64,000 nt of DNA from Desulforapulum autotrophicum HRM2 (GCF_000020365.1 NC_012108.1:3038001-3102000), one strand, 5' to 3'. Counted from the stretch's first letter, positions 26,063 through 38,127 are shown. Program-made: numbers and translations. The notes: generated by a model from the sequence alone, not told the origin.

Positions 26063-29000
26063 ATGGTACGATTCACCCAAAACCTTTCCATGCTGAAAAA
26101 TAAGATTTCACGACTGTTTACCATCCATGTTCAATTGGGTGTTTCCCTTAATCATGCAGAGGAGAATACCCTCATCCTCTTTCCTGTTGAACCCAACACC
26201 CTCTGCTGCGGACTCTCGGCCCTTGTGAGCTACAAAGCGCCGGCCACGGCAGATGAACACCTGGATTTACCAGCCATGGAACAAAAGGTTGACTGTTTAA
26301 GGGAAAACAGCCTGACCGAATGCCTTGCTAAAGCAATTGACCTTGGACAGAGCTACCTTGCCGGACAAGACTCCCTCCTGAATTTTCTCCATCAGACCCA
26401 GACCCTTCGAACCCGGACACCTTTTTTTGAACTCTTTTCCGACGCTTCCCGACAGACAGCGCTTTCAACCCTTGTAGCGGCCATGAAACGTCTTGTTGAA
26501 AAGGAAACTGACGAATTAAAACAGCGAATGGTTGACCTTTCCCTGGTTCAAGTCGACACGATAACACAGCGAATTGAGACTCTGCAGGACATCATCTGGT
26601 GTATTGAACACGAGGTGTTGGAAAACCTTAAAAAAGTTCACGATCTTTCCCTTGCCCCCCCCACGGGGGCAACCATGGAAGAGATCATAACATTCAAAAA
26701 AATCAATGCCGTTCTTAACAGCATCGACCGGCTTGAGGTCAGAGGCCGGGATTCAGCAGGCATCTCCCTCTTGTTTGTCCTTTCCAAGGAGGCGTTTGAG
26801 CATTTTCGCGACGCCCTTATCACGGCAGGCTTTGAAGAGCAGTTAAAGCTCAGGACCAACAGAACTGTTCTGACCAACAACAGCATCACGATCAGCGACA
26901 CCCATCCTTTGGATGGAAGTCACCTGGTGAGCATCGCCATTGTCTATAAATTTGCAGCAGAGATCGGAGCACTGGGAGACAATGTTTCCTTTCTTCGCAA
27001 CCAGATCAGAAACGATCAGATCCTTCACCTGCTTGCCCGTTCAAATGCGATGTTCAACACGGTTTCTGCCCACACACGGTGGGCTTCGGTGGGTGACATT
27101 ACCGAGGCCAACTGCCACCCGGTTGACAATATGCCAACGGACAAGGAAATCCAGAAAAACGGCATCATCCATGTCAGTCTTAACGGTGATATTGACAACT
27201 ATCTTGAACTTAAAAACGAATATGAACACCGCTATGATGCAATTCCCCCTGAAATCACCACAGACACAAAAATCATTCCCCTTCAGATCGAGCACTTCCT
27301 GAGGCAGGGGGAAACAATTGAAGAAGCCTTTCGATTGGCCGTCAACGACTTCCGTGGCTCCCATGCCATAAGCATGCACACGGACCTTGCTCCTGGAAAA
27401 CTCTTTCTTGCAAGAAAGGGCAGTGGCCAGGCCCTGTTTATCGGTATTGGTAAAGACCACTATATCGCTGCATCTGAGCTTTACGGCATTGTGGAGGAGA
27501 CCCAGTCCTTTTTCAAGCTTGATGGAGAACGAAGGGGACAGATCCTCATCCTTGACCAGAACAGTCCAGGAGGCGTTGAAGGGATCCAGTCAACCACCTA
27601 TGACGGCACACCCATTGAAATCAATGAAACCAGAATCCAGACAAGTGAAATCACAGGAAGGGACATTGATCGCCAGAACTTTCCCCACTATTTTCTAAAG
27701 GAAATCTCAGAAGCCCCGACGTCCGTTGAAAAGACCCTGCAGAACAAATGGAAAACCTCACCCCAGACAGGGCTCTACGCAACCACCTTAACCCGATCAG
27801 TCATCCCGGAAAACCTGGAAACCGAACTCAAACGTGGCAGCATAAAAAGAATCCACTTCATCGGACAGGGAACGGCAGGGATTGCGGCCCAGGGGTGTGC
27901 CCACATCCTTGCCTCCTACCTTGATGGAACAGACATTGCCATCAAGGCCATGAAGTCATCTGAACTGTCTGGATTTGCCTTACGGGGCAAGGATGGCGAT
28001 AAAGAAACCATGACCGAAGACCTTATCGTGGCCCTCAGCCAGTCGGGAACCACCACTGACACCAACCGGACCGTTGACATGGTTAAATCAAGGGGAGCCC
28101 ACACCATTGCCATAGTGAACCGCAGGGATTCTGACTTGAGCTTTAAAACCGACGGGGTCCTCTATACGAGCAGCGGCAGGGACATTGAAATGTCCGTGGC
28201 CTCGACCAAGGCTTTTTACTCCCAGATCACAGCAGGCGCCATCCTGGGCCTCCACCTTGCTGCCATTCTCGGAACCATGACAGGGGAAGAAATCACCCGG
28301 GAGATTCAGGAGCTTGCAACAATTCCTGAAAAGATGCGACAAATCCTGACCATGAAACAGGCCATCAACCGTTCAGCAAAACGCCTTGCAGTAAAGAAAA
28401 ACTATTGGGCCACAGTTGGCAGCGGATCCAACAAGACCTCTGCCGATGAGATCAGAATTAAATTGTCTGAACTCTGCTACAAGACCATCTCCTCTGATTT
28501 TGTTGAGGACAAAAAACATATCGATCTTTCAAGCGAGCCTTTGATCATCATCTGCGCCGCAGGAACAAGGGAGAGCGTACTTGGCGACATCATAAAGGAT
28601 ACGGCCATCTTCCATGCCCACAAGGCCGCTCCAGTGGTCATCACCACGGAGGGAGAAGACAGGTTCGACCCCTACAGCGATGATGTGTTTAAAATTCCCC
28701 ACGCACCCGAACACCTGGCCCCCATCCTCAACACCCTGGTCGGGCATCTCTGGGGATACTATGCTGCACTTTCCATCAATGAAGGGTCGCAGTTCATGTA
28801 CACGGCAAAAAACCACATTGAAGATCTTCTGGATGAATTTAAAATCATGGGCCGGGACATCTACGAGGTGATCCTTGAAAAAAAGTTCAGGGAAAGCATT
28901 GCCGCCTTCTATACGCAATTTTCAAAACGGCGCAGGGAAACCCTTTTTCCATCGGCCCTGGGCCTTGACAATGCAACCAACATCACCCTTGTATTGAAAT

Positions 29001-29779
29001 ACCTTTCGGGCAGGCTTCCTGTGTCTGACTTTGAGGTGGATTTTGCCCGAAAGGGAACCCCCAGCAATATGCTGGACACTTTTTTCCAGAGCATGGGCAA
29101 AGCCATCAACGCCATGGCAAGACCTGTGGATGCCATCAAACACCAGGCAAAGACCGTGACCGTCGGAACCAGCCGAATCACCGAAACCTTTGAAGGCATT
29201 GTGTTTGAAGAGCTTGCCCTGCACAACATCCGCATATCCCAGCTCACCAACAAGAATGTGATGGTGCTGAAAAATCTCCAGCAGGTAATCGGCGAAATCA
29301 AGGGAGGACTTCTCTACAAAATTTCCGGGCTTACCCTGCTTGGAGAGCCCTCGCCTGAAACCAGGATCAAGGTTGCCAGGAAAACCGGCTCCCTTGCAAA
29401 CGAAATCTCGAGGGTGGAAAATGACCCCCAGCTCAAGGGAACCAAAAATATCATCGTAAAAGAGGGGAATGTCTATATTGGCAGGGGACGAAAGGATGGC
29501 CGCAGCATCCTTGTGATACCGGTTCTCTCGTCTGCAGCCAATCGATCGGCCGCCATTGAGTATCTTCTCTCGTTGAATGTTGGGTTCAAGGCGGCAAACG
29601 AGGTCTCGCTACTGAAAAAGATCAAGGCCCTTGGCGGTAAGCATGCCCGGATAAAGGATACCATCCTTGAATCAGGCCGCCTCAAATGGGACGACAACCT
29701 CCTTGACCTTGTGAACATTGAGACGCTTTTTGGCGACTCGGCCGAAAAAATTGCCGAGCAGATTGAGGCCAGGGGATAA
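26063..29779 (+). CDS. Giant GlmS-like protein: glutaminase plus two SIS domains plus unknown C-terminal domain
   Basis: 1238 residues, twice the size of GlmS (about 609). Parts in order: a 47-residue leader; CCGLSALV (48-55), matching the MCGIVG start of class II amidotransferases; a helical insertion of about 150 residues; the rest of the glutaminase (RGRDSAG, HTRWASVG, LNGDIDNY, TTDTK); the first SIS domain with SQSGTTTDT and VASTKAF; the second SIS domain with VEDKKH; then about 320 residues I do not recognise. The glutaminase residues are all there, but the nucleophile would have to be freed from a leader, as in GltB or PurF. Product, by family: probably glucosamine-6-phosphate or another amino sugar phosphate; not certain. 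GGAGGACACC precedes the ATG. Confidence 0.85.
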   Translation: MVRFTQNLSMLKNKISRLFTIHVQLGVSLNHAEENTLILFPVEPNTLCCGLSALVSYKAPATADEHLDLPAMEQKVDCLRENSLTECLAKAIDLGQSYLAGQDSLLNFLHQTQTLRTRTPFFELFSDASRQTALSTLVAAMKRLVEKETDELKQRMVDLSLVQVDTITQRIETLQDIIWCIEHEVLENLKKVHDLSLAPPTGATMEEIITFKKINAVLNSIDRLEVRGRDSAGISLLFVLSKEAFEHFRDALITAGFEEQLKLRTNRTVLTNNSITISDTHPLDGSHLVSIAIVYKFAAEIGALGDNVSFLRNQIRNDQILHLLARSNAMFNTVSAHTRWASVGDITEANCHPVDNMPTDKEIQKNGIIHVSLNGDIDNYLELKNEYEHRYDAIPPEITTDTKIIPLQIEHFLRQGETIEEAFRLAVNDFRGSHAISMHTDLAPGKLFLARKGSGQALFIGIGKDHYIAASELYGIVEETQSFFKLDGERRGQILILDQNSPGGVEGIQSTTYDGTPIEINETRIQTSEITGRDIDRQNFPHYFLKEISEAPTSVEKTLQNKWKTSPQTGLYATTLTRSVIPENLETELKRGSIKRIHFIGQGTAGIAAQGCAHILASYLDGTDIAIKAMKSSELSGFALRGKDGDKETMTEDLIVALSQSGTTTDTNRTVDMVKSRGAHTIAIVNRRDSDLSFKTDGVLYTSSGRDIEMSVASTKAFYSQITAGAILGLHLAAILGTMTGEEITREIQELATIPEKMRQILTMKQAINRSAKRLAVKKNYWATVGSGSNKTSADEIRIKLSELCYKTISSDFVEDKKHIDLSSEPLIIICAAGTRESVLGDIIKDTAIFHAHKAAPVVITTEGEDRFDPYSDDVFKIPHAPEHLAPILNTLVGHLWGYYAALSINEGSQFMYTAKNHIEDLLDEFKIMGRDIYEVILEKKFRESIAAFYTQFSKRRRETLFPSALGLDNATNITLVLKYLSGRLPVSDFEVDFARKGTPSNMLDTFFQSMGKAINAMARPVDAIKHQAKTVTVGTSRITETFEGIVFEELALHNIRISQLTNKNVMVLKNLQQVIGEIKGGLLYKISGLTLLGEPSPETRIKVARKTGSLANEISRVENDPQLKGTKNIIVKEGNVYIGRGRKDGRSILVIPVLSSAANRSAAIEYLLSLNVGFKAANEVSLLKKIKALGGKHARIKDTILESGRLKWDDNLLDLVNIETLFGDSAEKIAEQIEARG

Positions 29780-29786
29780 AACGACA

Positions 29787-29811
29787 AGGGTCAGGCTTGA
29801 AGCCTGACCCT
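29787..29811. terminator. Bidirectional hairpin between the GlmS-like gene and pyrG
   Basis: AGGGTCAGGCTT (29787-29798) pairs perfectly with AAGCCTGACCCT (29800-29811) in the 40-bp gap between convergent stops. T-rich stretches follow on both strands, though not directly. A role as shared terminator is likely; a REP-like origin is possible. Confidence 0.55.
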
Positions 29812-29819
29812 GTCAGCCT

Positions 29820-31475
<1,656 letters not shown>

Positions 31476-31534
31476 TTAGGTTGTTTTAGTTACTATTTGG
31501 GGCAAACGGTCAAGAATGTGATCCATACCTATTC

Positions 31535-32833
<1,299 letters not shown>

Positions 32834-32897
32834 TTAAAACTTAATAACTACTCCCAATAAAAAACGATGTCAAGATTTCCAGGCTAAAGAGTTCGAA

Positions 32898-33380
32898 TCA
32901 CTCCCTGGTAAACCGGTCGTCGGCTCGAACCGATTGGGCCGTTAGGCGGGCAGCATCAATCCACCCAGCTTTGGAACCTGGGAATGCATCAAATTGAGGG
33001 ACATAGGGTTTAATGTCGATCAAGGGGGTCTTGTCCACAATATCAACCCCCTGGACAAGGAGAATATTCTTTTCAACCCCGAGGAGACGAACAATGGACA
33101 GCCCAATGGGATTGGGACGCTTGGGTGCCCGGGTGGAAAAAAGCCCCCGCTTTTGATTGTCCAGAAAAGGCTTTGTCATGAGATCAAACCCCTCTGAAAG
33201 GTGAAAATGATAGATCAGAATTATCCTTTCAAACCCCTTCAGATCCGTAAGGCCCTCCTGGAACTCTGGATAAACCTCAACCTCTCCCTGGAATTTATCT
33301 GCACCGGCAGGCTGAATGGGTGCCCCCCTTCGTTCCTTGTGGGGGGAATGGATTATTCCTATTTCATTAAAAGTGATCAT
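32898..33380 (-). CDS. trmO: TrmO/TsaA-family methyltransferase
   Basis: 160 residues. The N-terminus FNEIGIIHSPHKER, the central LIYHFHLSEGFDL and the signature FSTRAPKRPNPIGLSIVRLL followed by VQGVDIVDKTPLIDIKPYVP define the TsaA/YaeB family, whose studied member TrmO methylates the t6A base at position 37 of tRNA with S-adenosylmethionine. This is the short single-domain form, lacking the C-terminal extension of E. coli TrmO (235 residues). AGGAGG lies 5 nt before the ATG at 33380; a GTG two codons earlier would overlap it. Substrate tRNA is not proven for short forms. Confidence 0.85.
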   Translation of the reverse strand: MITFNEIGIIHSPHKERRGAPIQPAGADKFQGEVEVYPEFQEGLTDLKGFERIILIYHFHLSEGFDLMTKPFLDNQKRGLFSTRAPKRPNPIGLSIVRLLGVEKNILLVQGVDIVDKTPLIDIKPYVPQFDAFPGSKAGWIDAARLTAQSVRADDRFTRE

Positions 33381-33396
33381 TGACACCTCCTGGGTA

Positions 33397-33424
33397 TTGT
33401 ATCAGAATCCATGTATGGTATATT
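33397..33424 (+). promoter_or_regulatory. Possible promoter of galE
   Basis: TTGTAT (33397-33402), a 16-bp spacer and TATATT (33419-33424), with a leader of about 54 nt to the galE ATG. It lies in the divergent gap shared with the trmO-like gene. Confidence 0.4.
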
Positions 33425-33484
33425 GGATCAGGGTATCAACTCATCTTGGACGATTCAAGGAAAATAAACAGGGGACAATTTTAC

Positions 33485-34504
33485 ATGAAAATTCTTGTAA
33501 CAGGCGGAGCCGGATACATTGGAAGCCACACCTGTGTGGCTCTTTTAAACCAGGGTTGGGAGGTTGTGGTGGTGGACAATTTGTCAAACAGCAGCGAACT
33601 GTCCTTACAACGGGTGGAGTCCATCACTGGAAAACACCTCACCTTCCACCGAACAGATCTGCTTGACAGAAAAAGCCTGACAGCTGTTTTCAAGGACCAT
33701 GCCCATCAGCCATTTGACGCGGTAATCCATTTTGCTGGAAAAAAAGCCGTGGGCGAATCAGTTGAAATTCCACTTGCCTACTTTCACAACAATATCACAG
33801 GTACCCTGGTACTCCTCGAGGTTATGGATGAGTTTTCAGTTAAAAACATAGTATTTAGCTCATCAGCAACGGTTTATGGCAATCCCGCCACTCTGCCCAT
33901 CCGTGAGGATTTTCCCCTGAGTGTCACCAACCCCTATGGCCGGACAAAATTGATGATCGAAGAAATACTCAAGGACCTTTACCTGTCAGACAACAGCTGG
34001 AATATTGCCCTTTTGCGGTACTTCAACCCCGTTGGAGCCCATGAAAGCGGACTTATCGGGGAAGATCCCAATGGAATTCCCAACAATCTTGTTCCCTACA
34101 TTACCCAGGTAGCCGTTGGAAAACTCGACAAAGTAAACGTATTTGGCAATGATTACAACACCCCGGATGGCACTGGGGTGAGGGACTATATCCACGTCTC
34201 AGACCTTGCGGCCGGACACATCAAAACAATTCCAAAACTGTTGACGAATCCGGGGGTTGTTACCTATAACCTTGGTACAGGAAGGGGAAATTCAGTGCTT
34301 GAAATGATAGCAGGATTTCAGCGAGTCTGCAAAAAGGATATCCCCTTTGTCATTTCCCCGAGAAGAGCCGGTGATATTGCCGCCTGCTGGGCCGATCCAT
34401 CTAAAGCTGAAAAAGCCCTTGGCTGGCGGGCGGAAAAATCCCTTGACGATATGTGCCGGGATTCCTGGAAATGGCAGAAAAACAATCCCAACGGTTACCA
34501 ATAG
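33485..34504 (+). CDS. galE: UDP-glucose 4-epimerase
   Basis: Interconverts UDP-glucose and UDP-galactose (or N-acetyl forms) for surface polysaccharides. 339 residues from the ATG at 33485, which matches the family start MKILVTGGAGYIGSHT with the NAD-binding GxxGxxG. An upstream in-frame extension to 33380 has no support. Catalytic Ser/Tyr/Lys: SSSATVYG and YGRTK near 150. C-terminal GTGRGNSVLEMI and RRAGDIAACWADP are typical. GGGGACAA precedes the start. The next gene follows by 7 nt. Confidence 0.96.
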   Translation: MKILVTGGAGYIGSHTCVALLNQGWEVVVVDNLSNSSELSLQRVESITGKHLTFHRTDLLDRKSLTAVFKDHAHQPFDAVIHFAGKKAVGESVEIPLAYFHNNITGTLVLLEVMDEFSVKNIVFSSSATVYGNPATLPIREDFPLSVTNPYGRTKLMIEEILKDLYLSDNSWNIALLRYFNPVGAHESGLIGEDPNGIPNNLVPYITQVAVGKLDKVNVFGNDYNTPDGTGVRDYIHVSDLAAGHIKTIPKLLTNPGVVTYNLGTGRGNSVLEMIAGFQRVCKKDIPFVISPRRAGDIAACWADPSKAEKALGWRAEKSLDDMCRDSWKWQKNNPNGYQ

Positions 34505-34511
34505 GAGCGCC

Positions 34512-36128
34512 ATGGACAATTTTACTGCCCGGTTCAACGACAGTTTAAAGTCGTCCAACCTCAAGGGTGCAAAACATATCCTGGCAAATCTTCCCGGTGA
34601 ACCGGACAGGGTGTGCCGGGAAGTGTTTCAAAGGCTCGTACTTGTGCCGGAGGATACGGCCTGGGAACTTCTGATGTTTCTATCAGAAATCAGCTTTAGA
34701 ACACCTGATATCCGTGGGAGGCTATTTAAAGTCATCCAGAACAGGGCAGAACTCAACTTCCAGTTTCTGCCCATTCTCTACCGGGCCGGAACCCAGAAAA
34801 TAATCCAAGAATCCACTCCCCTCATGAAACAGGTTCTTTCCAATGAAATAGATACAGGCATCCTCATGGAAACCATCCGGGCCGTGGGAAAATATAAAAT
34901 TACAGCGCTTGTGGATGAGATCAGCGAATATATCTACTTTGATAATGAGGAACTCAAGACACATACGATTCAGGCCCTTGAACGTATTGGAACCCCCAGG
35001 GCACTCAGGCTTTTGGAAAATGCGGCCACAACGGTCAAATGCGACCCGAGCATCCTTGATGCAATTTCTATTTTAAAGTCATCCCCAGACTTGGTCCAGA
35101 AAGTAGCACCCCCCAGAAACAAAGACTGCAACAAAGCGGATATTTGCAGAGAACTTGAATCCACGGACCTTGAGACCCGGTTCAATGCCTTTACAAGACT
35201 TCAAGTCCTTGACGGAGAAAGTATCCATTGGTTGAAGCAAAATCTTTTGTCGACCAACCATGATCTGGTCATTAACACCATTGAGATAATTGGAACGACC
35301 ATTTCAACGACAATGGTCCCTCCCCTCTATCGTCTGCTTGCCGATAAAACAATTCCAAACACCATTAGATTTGCCGCCTACGAGGCCCTGGGAGCCTTTC
35401 CAGAATTTATTGAACCGGCACCTTTCCTGTTGGACGATATGGATGCCCCTGCCCTCCACCTTCGCATGGCTGCCATCAACCTGCTTGATAAAACCCCCAC
35501 GGACCTTGTCCTGTCCGAGATTAAGAACCGAATAGAAACGGGAAGAAAAAAGGGGGAAATGCTTGCAGAGACCATACTGGACATCAAGGCCGGAAACATC
35601 ATTGAGTCTTTGATGGTCTCGGACACCTTTGCCTATATTGCCTCAAACTACCTGTTAAAACAGGCAGCAATCTCTCCCCTCCAGGGTTATATTGACATAC
35701 TCATGGGCCGGGGATTAACGGCCACAGCAAGTAAATTCAGCCTCACCCTTGAACGAAGATTAAAAGAGAACCGACCCACTGCCCTTGTCCTTGGCAGATC
35801 GAAAACCGTACTGGCCGTTTATGAAAAACTGCTCTACCGGAAGGGATATGCACCCCTGCTCTTTTTGTCCTGCCAGGATGCATTAAAAAGCATTGCTGAA
35901 GCAGCACCTGAACTCATTGTCTCCGACCTTTTTCTCAACGGGACCACCTTTGTTGAATTTGCCCTGCAAATTCAAAAACACTATCTGCCAAGGGAGCTTA
36001 CCTTTGTCATCTCAACCCTTCAACAGGCATTCATGGGCAACAAACTTGGGAGTCTTTGCGCCGGAATCGGAGTCCAGGAAATCTTTGAATTTCCGGCAGG
36101 GCCCAAACATATTCCCTCCCCCTGGTGA
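34512..36128 (+). CDS. HEAT-repeat protein with degenerate receiver domain
   Basis: 538 residues from the ATG at 34512 (GGAGCG just upstream). Residues 1 to about 410 are a run of helical pairs with HEAT/armadillo character (for example THTIQALERIGTPRALRLLENA and TIRFAAYEALGAFPE). The last 120 residues look like a CheY-type receiver: TALVLGRSKTVLAVYEKLL, IVSDLFLNG with the phospho-acceptor-like Asp, and FVISTLQQ. The acidic pair near the start is missing (GRSK instead) and the conserved Lys is absent, so normal phosphorylation is doubtful. No membrane segment. It is likely a scaffold; its partner may be the ATP-grasp enzyme 16 nt downstream. Confidence 0.75.
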   Translation: MDNFTARFNDSLKSSNLKGAKHILANLPGEPDRVCREVFQRLVLVPEDTAWELLMFLSEISFRTPDIRGRLFKVIQNRAELNFQFLPILYRAGTQKIIQESTPLMKQVLSNEIDTGILMETIRAVGKYKITALVDEISEYIYFDNEELKTHTIQALERIGTPRALRLLENAATTVKCDPSILDAISILKSSPDLVQKVAPPRNKDCNKADICRELESTDLETRFNAFTRLQVLDGESIHWLKQNLLSTNHDLVINTIEIIGTTISTTMVPPLYRLLADKTIPNTIRFAAYEALGAFPEFIEPAPFLLDDMDAPALHLRMAAINLLDKTPTDLVLSEIKNRIETGRKKGEMLAETILDIKAGNIIESLMVSDTFAYIASNYLLKQAAISPLQGYIDILMGRGLTATASKFSLTLERRLKENRPTALVLGRSKTVLAVYEKLLYRKGYAPLLFLSCQDALKSIAEAAPELIVSDLFLNGTTFVEFALQIQKHYLPRELTFVISTLQQAFMGNKLGSLCAGIGVQEIFEFPAGPKHIPSPW

Positions 36129-36144
36129 AAAAGGCGGCCCTCCT

Positions 36145-36912
36145 TTGATTGCCCTTGGCGCCCGCCTCAAGGGAAGCCAGGTGGTCAAGACCCTTGGATT
36201 TAAGCCTAACTTCTGCGATTATACCCATGGGGAGATGGATCTCATTCGTCGTGCCGATACCATTTACTGGCCCACGGCCTTTTATGCAGGTCTGTTCAGT
36301 GCCATGAACAAAAAAATTTTCCCCAGCGTTAACAACTACGATTTTGCCCTTGACAAGATCAAGCAGACTGCCATGTTCAAACTCCTTGATCTCCCCCATC
36401 CCCGGACAAAACTTTTTTATGGAAAGACCCAGAAGCAGCGTATCACCGATCTTTTCAAGTTTCCCTTTATTGCTAAAATCCCAAGGGGATCATCCAGGGG
36501 AAAGGGCGTGTTTCTCATTAAAGGGCAAAACGATCTTATCACCTATTTAAAGATTCCTGGCCCGGCCTATATCCAGGAGTACATTCCAACCCAACGAGAC
36601 ATGAGAATCCTCATCATCGGCAGGGAAATCGTTCTTGCCTTCTGGCGCACGGCAGCCGACAACGAGTTTCGAACCAACCTCTCCCAGGGAGGAAAAATTA
36701 GTTTTTCCAATCTCCCCAGTCAGGCCCTGGAACTCGCCCTTCAAACGGCCAGATGCTGCAACTGGAACGACGTGGGGATCGACATCATGGAGCACCAGGG
36801 AAAACCCATGGTGATCGAGGCCAACATGAAATACGGAACCCAGGGCTTTAAAGCCGCTGGAATCGATTACCAAAAACTGCTCGAACGTCTCATCCTCACT
36901 GGAAAAATTTAG
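36145..36912 (+). CDS. RimK-like ATP-grasp ligase
   Basis: 255 residues if started at TTG 36145, where AAGGCGG lies 7 nt upstream; the frame is open further up, but only inside the previous gene. The pre-ATP domain holds DKIKQTAMFKLLDLPHPRTK; the ATP-grasp core has PFIAKIPRGSSRGKGVFLI, YIQEYIP, DMRILIIGREIVLAFWR and the metal-binding VGIDIMEHQGKPMVIEANMKYG. These enzymes join a carboxylate to an amine through an acyl phosphate (for example glutamate ligation to proteins or cofactors). The substrate here is unknown. Relatives seem common in Desulfobacterales (from memory). Confidence 0.85.
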   Translation: MIALGARLKGSQVVKTLGFKPNFCDYTHGEMDLIRRADTIYWPTAFYAGLFSAMNKKIFPSVNNYDFALDKIKQTAMFKLLDLPHPRTKLFYGKTQKQRITDLFKFPFIAKIPRGSSRGKGVFLIKGQNDLITYLKIPGPAYIQEYIPTQRDMRILIIGREIVLAFWRTAADNEFRTNLSQGGKISFSNLPSQALELALQTARCCNWNDVGIDIMEHQGKPMVIEANMKYGTQGFKAAGIDYQKLLERLILTGKI

Positions 36913-36951
36913 GGCCATGGAAATTTTAAAATGCGCCAGACCAACGCCGGA

Positions 36952-37033
36952 TTTTTACCTGGTTTCAAGGCGCGTCAATGGGAGCATATTGAAATATGTG
37001 CCCATTGACGTAACGCAGAAAACAGGTAAAAAG
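36952..37033. repeat. Imperfect palindrome (REP-like)
   Basis: An 82-bp palindrome: TTTTTACCTG against CAGGTAAAAA at the outside and CGTCAATGGG (36973-36982) against CCCATTGACG (37001-37010) inside, with GCATATT/AATATGT closing the loop. Weaker similarity of the arms extends to about 36939-37046 (CCAAC ends). It fills most of the 248-bp gap between the ATP-grasp gene and the next gene. The long symmetric arms and lack of a U tract favour a mobile or REP-type element over a plain terminator. Confidence 0.65.
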
Positions 37034-37160
37034 ACAAGTTGGATGGTACACTTTATTGTTTCCATGGCCTTTAAGCTCTTGCACAAAAAAAATAAATATT
37101 GTAGCCTTATCAGATGGCCAAAATAGATTAAATGTTAACCTCTGGAGAGATATTATCATC

Positions 37161-37553
37161 ATGGACATGACTGATGCTATGAATCTTTTTACAAAAAAAC
37201 GGTTGGACGAAATTTTTCCGGCGGATCGGGCTGACGCCTTTTTTGAGGCCCTTTATGGGGACGCCTCTGAAGGTGCCTATGATATCAGCCTCAATTTTTC
37301 AAAAATTGAAGCCGACAAACTCATATTTGAATTTCACCTGAAACAGCGTCCAGGGAAATGCCTTGCCTGCAACCTGACCTATGGGCTTCCAACGGTTTTT
37401 TCACGTCACCCCATCATCAACCTTGACAGAATCACAAGCGAAATCAACACCCTCCTAGACGGCACGGCCCTGTGCACGGGCTGGGAAGTAAAAAACACCG
37501 TTGAAGTCGACCGTTCGCTTCACCTTCTACCCGTGATATTTTCCATTAACTAA
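37161..37553 (+). CDS. Conserved small protein of unknown function
   Basis: 130 residues from the ATG at 37161 (GGAGAG 11 nt upstream). Recognisable blocks are FPADRADAFFEALYGDASEG, EFHLKQRPGKCLACNLTYGL and VFSRHPIIN. I recall this family as widespread in Deltaproteobacteria, where some databases give it the spurious name of a vertebrate homeobox protein. Two cysteines in CLAC and a His could bind metal, but only two Cys are paired. No signal or membrane segment. The reading frame continues upstream to 37056, but that part is dominated by the palindrome flank and is unlikely to be coding. Function unknown. Confidence 0.75.
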   Translation: MDMTDAMNLFTKKRLDEIFPADRADAFFEALYGDASEGAYDISLNFSKIEADKLIFEFHLKQRPGKCLACNLTYGLPTVFSRHPIINLDRITSEINTLLDGTALCTGWEVKNTVEVDRSLHLLPVIFSIN

Positions 37554-37562
37554 AATCCCCAT

Positions 37563-37587
37563 GGGGGCAGGTCCGACATCTGTCCCC
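37563..37587. terminator. Hairpin between convergent unknown genes
   Basis: GGGGGCAG (37563-37570) with CTGTCCCC (37580-37587), one G-T pair, 9-nt loop, in the 52-bp gap between convergent stops at 37553 and 37606. No U tract, so termination is only a guess. Confidence 0.35.
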
Positions 37588-37605
37588 GCTTATCCCTCCC
37601 ATCCT

Positions 37606-38127
37606 TTATTCTTCATCCGCCGCCCACTCCTTTAGATACTCATCCACATAGGCCACATCAGGGGAAAGCAGGGGTTCAGGGCTTAGCAACTCATACCCGA
37701 TGGTATTGATCTGCCCACCAAGCAGATCAAAAAAAGCCTCCTCAATATCCGCTGCTTCATTGCTTCTACTCGCACCGGTCACCTGCTCTGTCAGGTAGCC
37801 GACAGGGGTAAATGCTGAACATACAGCCATCTCCCACTCCTTGGGAAAATTCAAAATTTTCCAGGGTGTCAGTTCCGGGGGCTTTAGAATGTTCGTTTTC
37901 CTGGGGTTAAAGGGTGCCGGGACAAGCTTCATTTTTCTCTCATCCCATTCCATCAACGCCTTTAACAGCGATTTCAAGTCATCTGAAAAGATCCATTCAT
38001 CAAGGGCCAGCAAAACAGTTGGATACTCACTGCTTGTCAGGGCATACCGGAACGGACCCTGTTTTTGCCAGAAAAGTTTAAAATCACGGGATTCAGATAA
38101 GATTTTTCGTTGCACTGGCTTGGTCAT
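37606..38127 (-). CDS. Protein of unknown function (173 residues)
   Basis: I do not recognise a family. The protein is soluble, starts MTKPVQRKILSESRDFKLFW, has a proline-rich middle (VPAPFNPRKTNILKPPELTPW) and an acidic C-terminus ending EYLKEWAADEE. No catalytic pattern, signal peptide or membrane helix stands out. Codon use looks like that of its neighbours. It is transcribed away from birA, and the 149-bp gap between them contains the BirA box, so biotin-BirA could also affect this gene. A real gene is supported by length, composition and its clean fit between convergent and divergent neighbours. Confidence 0.65.
   Translation of the reverse strand: MTKPVQRKILSESRDFKLFWQKQGPFRYALTSSEYPTVLLALDEWIFSDDLKSLLKALMEWDERKMKLVPAPFNPRKTNILKPPELTPWKILNFPKEWEMAVCSAFTPVGYLTEQVTGASRSNEAADIEEAFFDLLGGQINTIGYELLSPEPLLSPDVAYVDEYLKEWAADEE

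Noticed and set aside
35893-36144. Extension of the ATP-grasp gene into the HEAT/receiver gene
   Set aside because: The overlapping gene is better supported, and the extended part has no family similarity.
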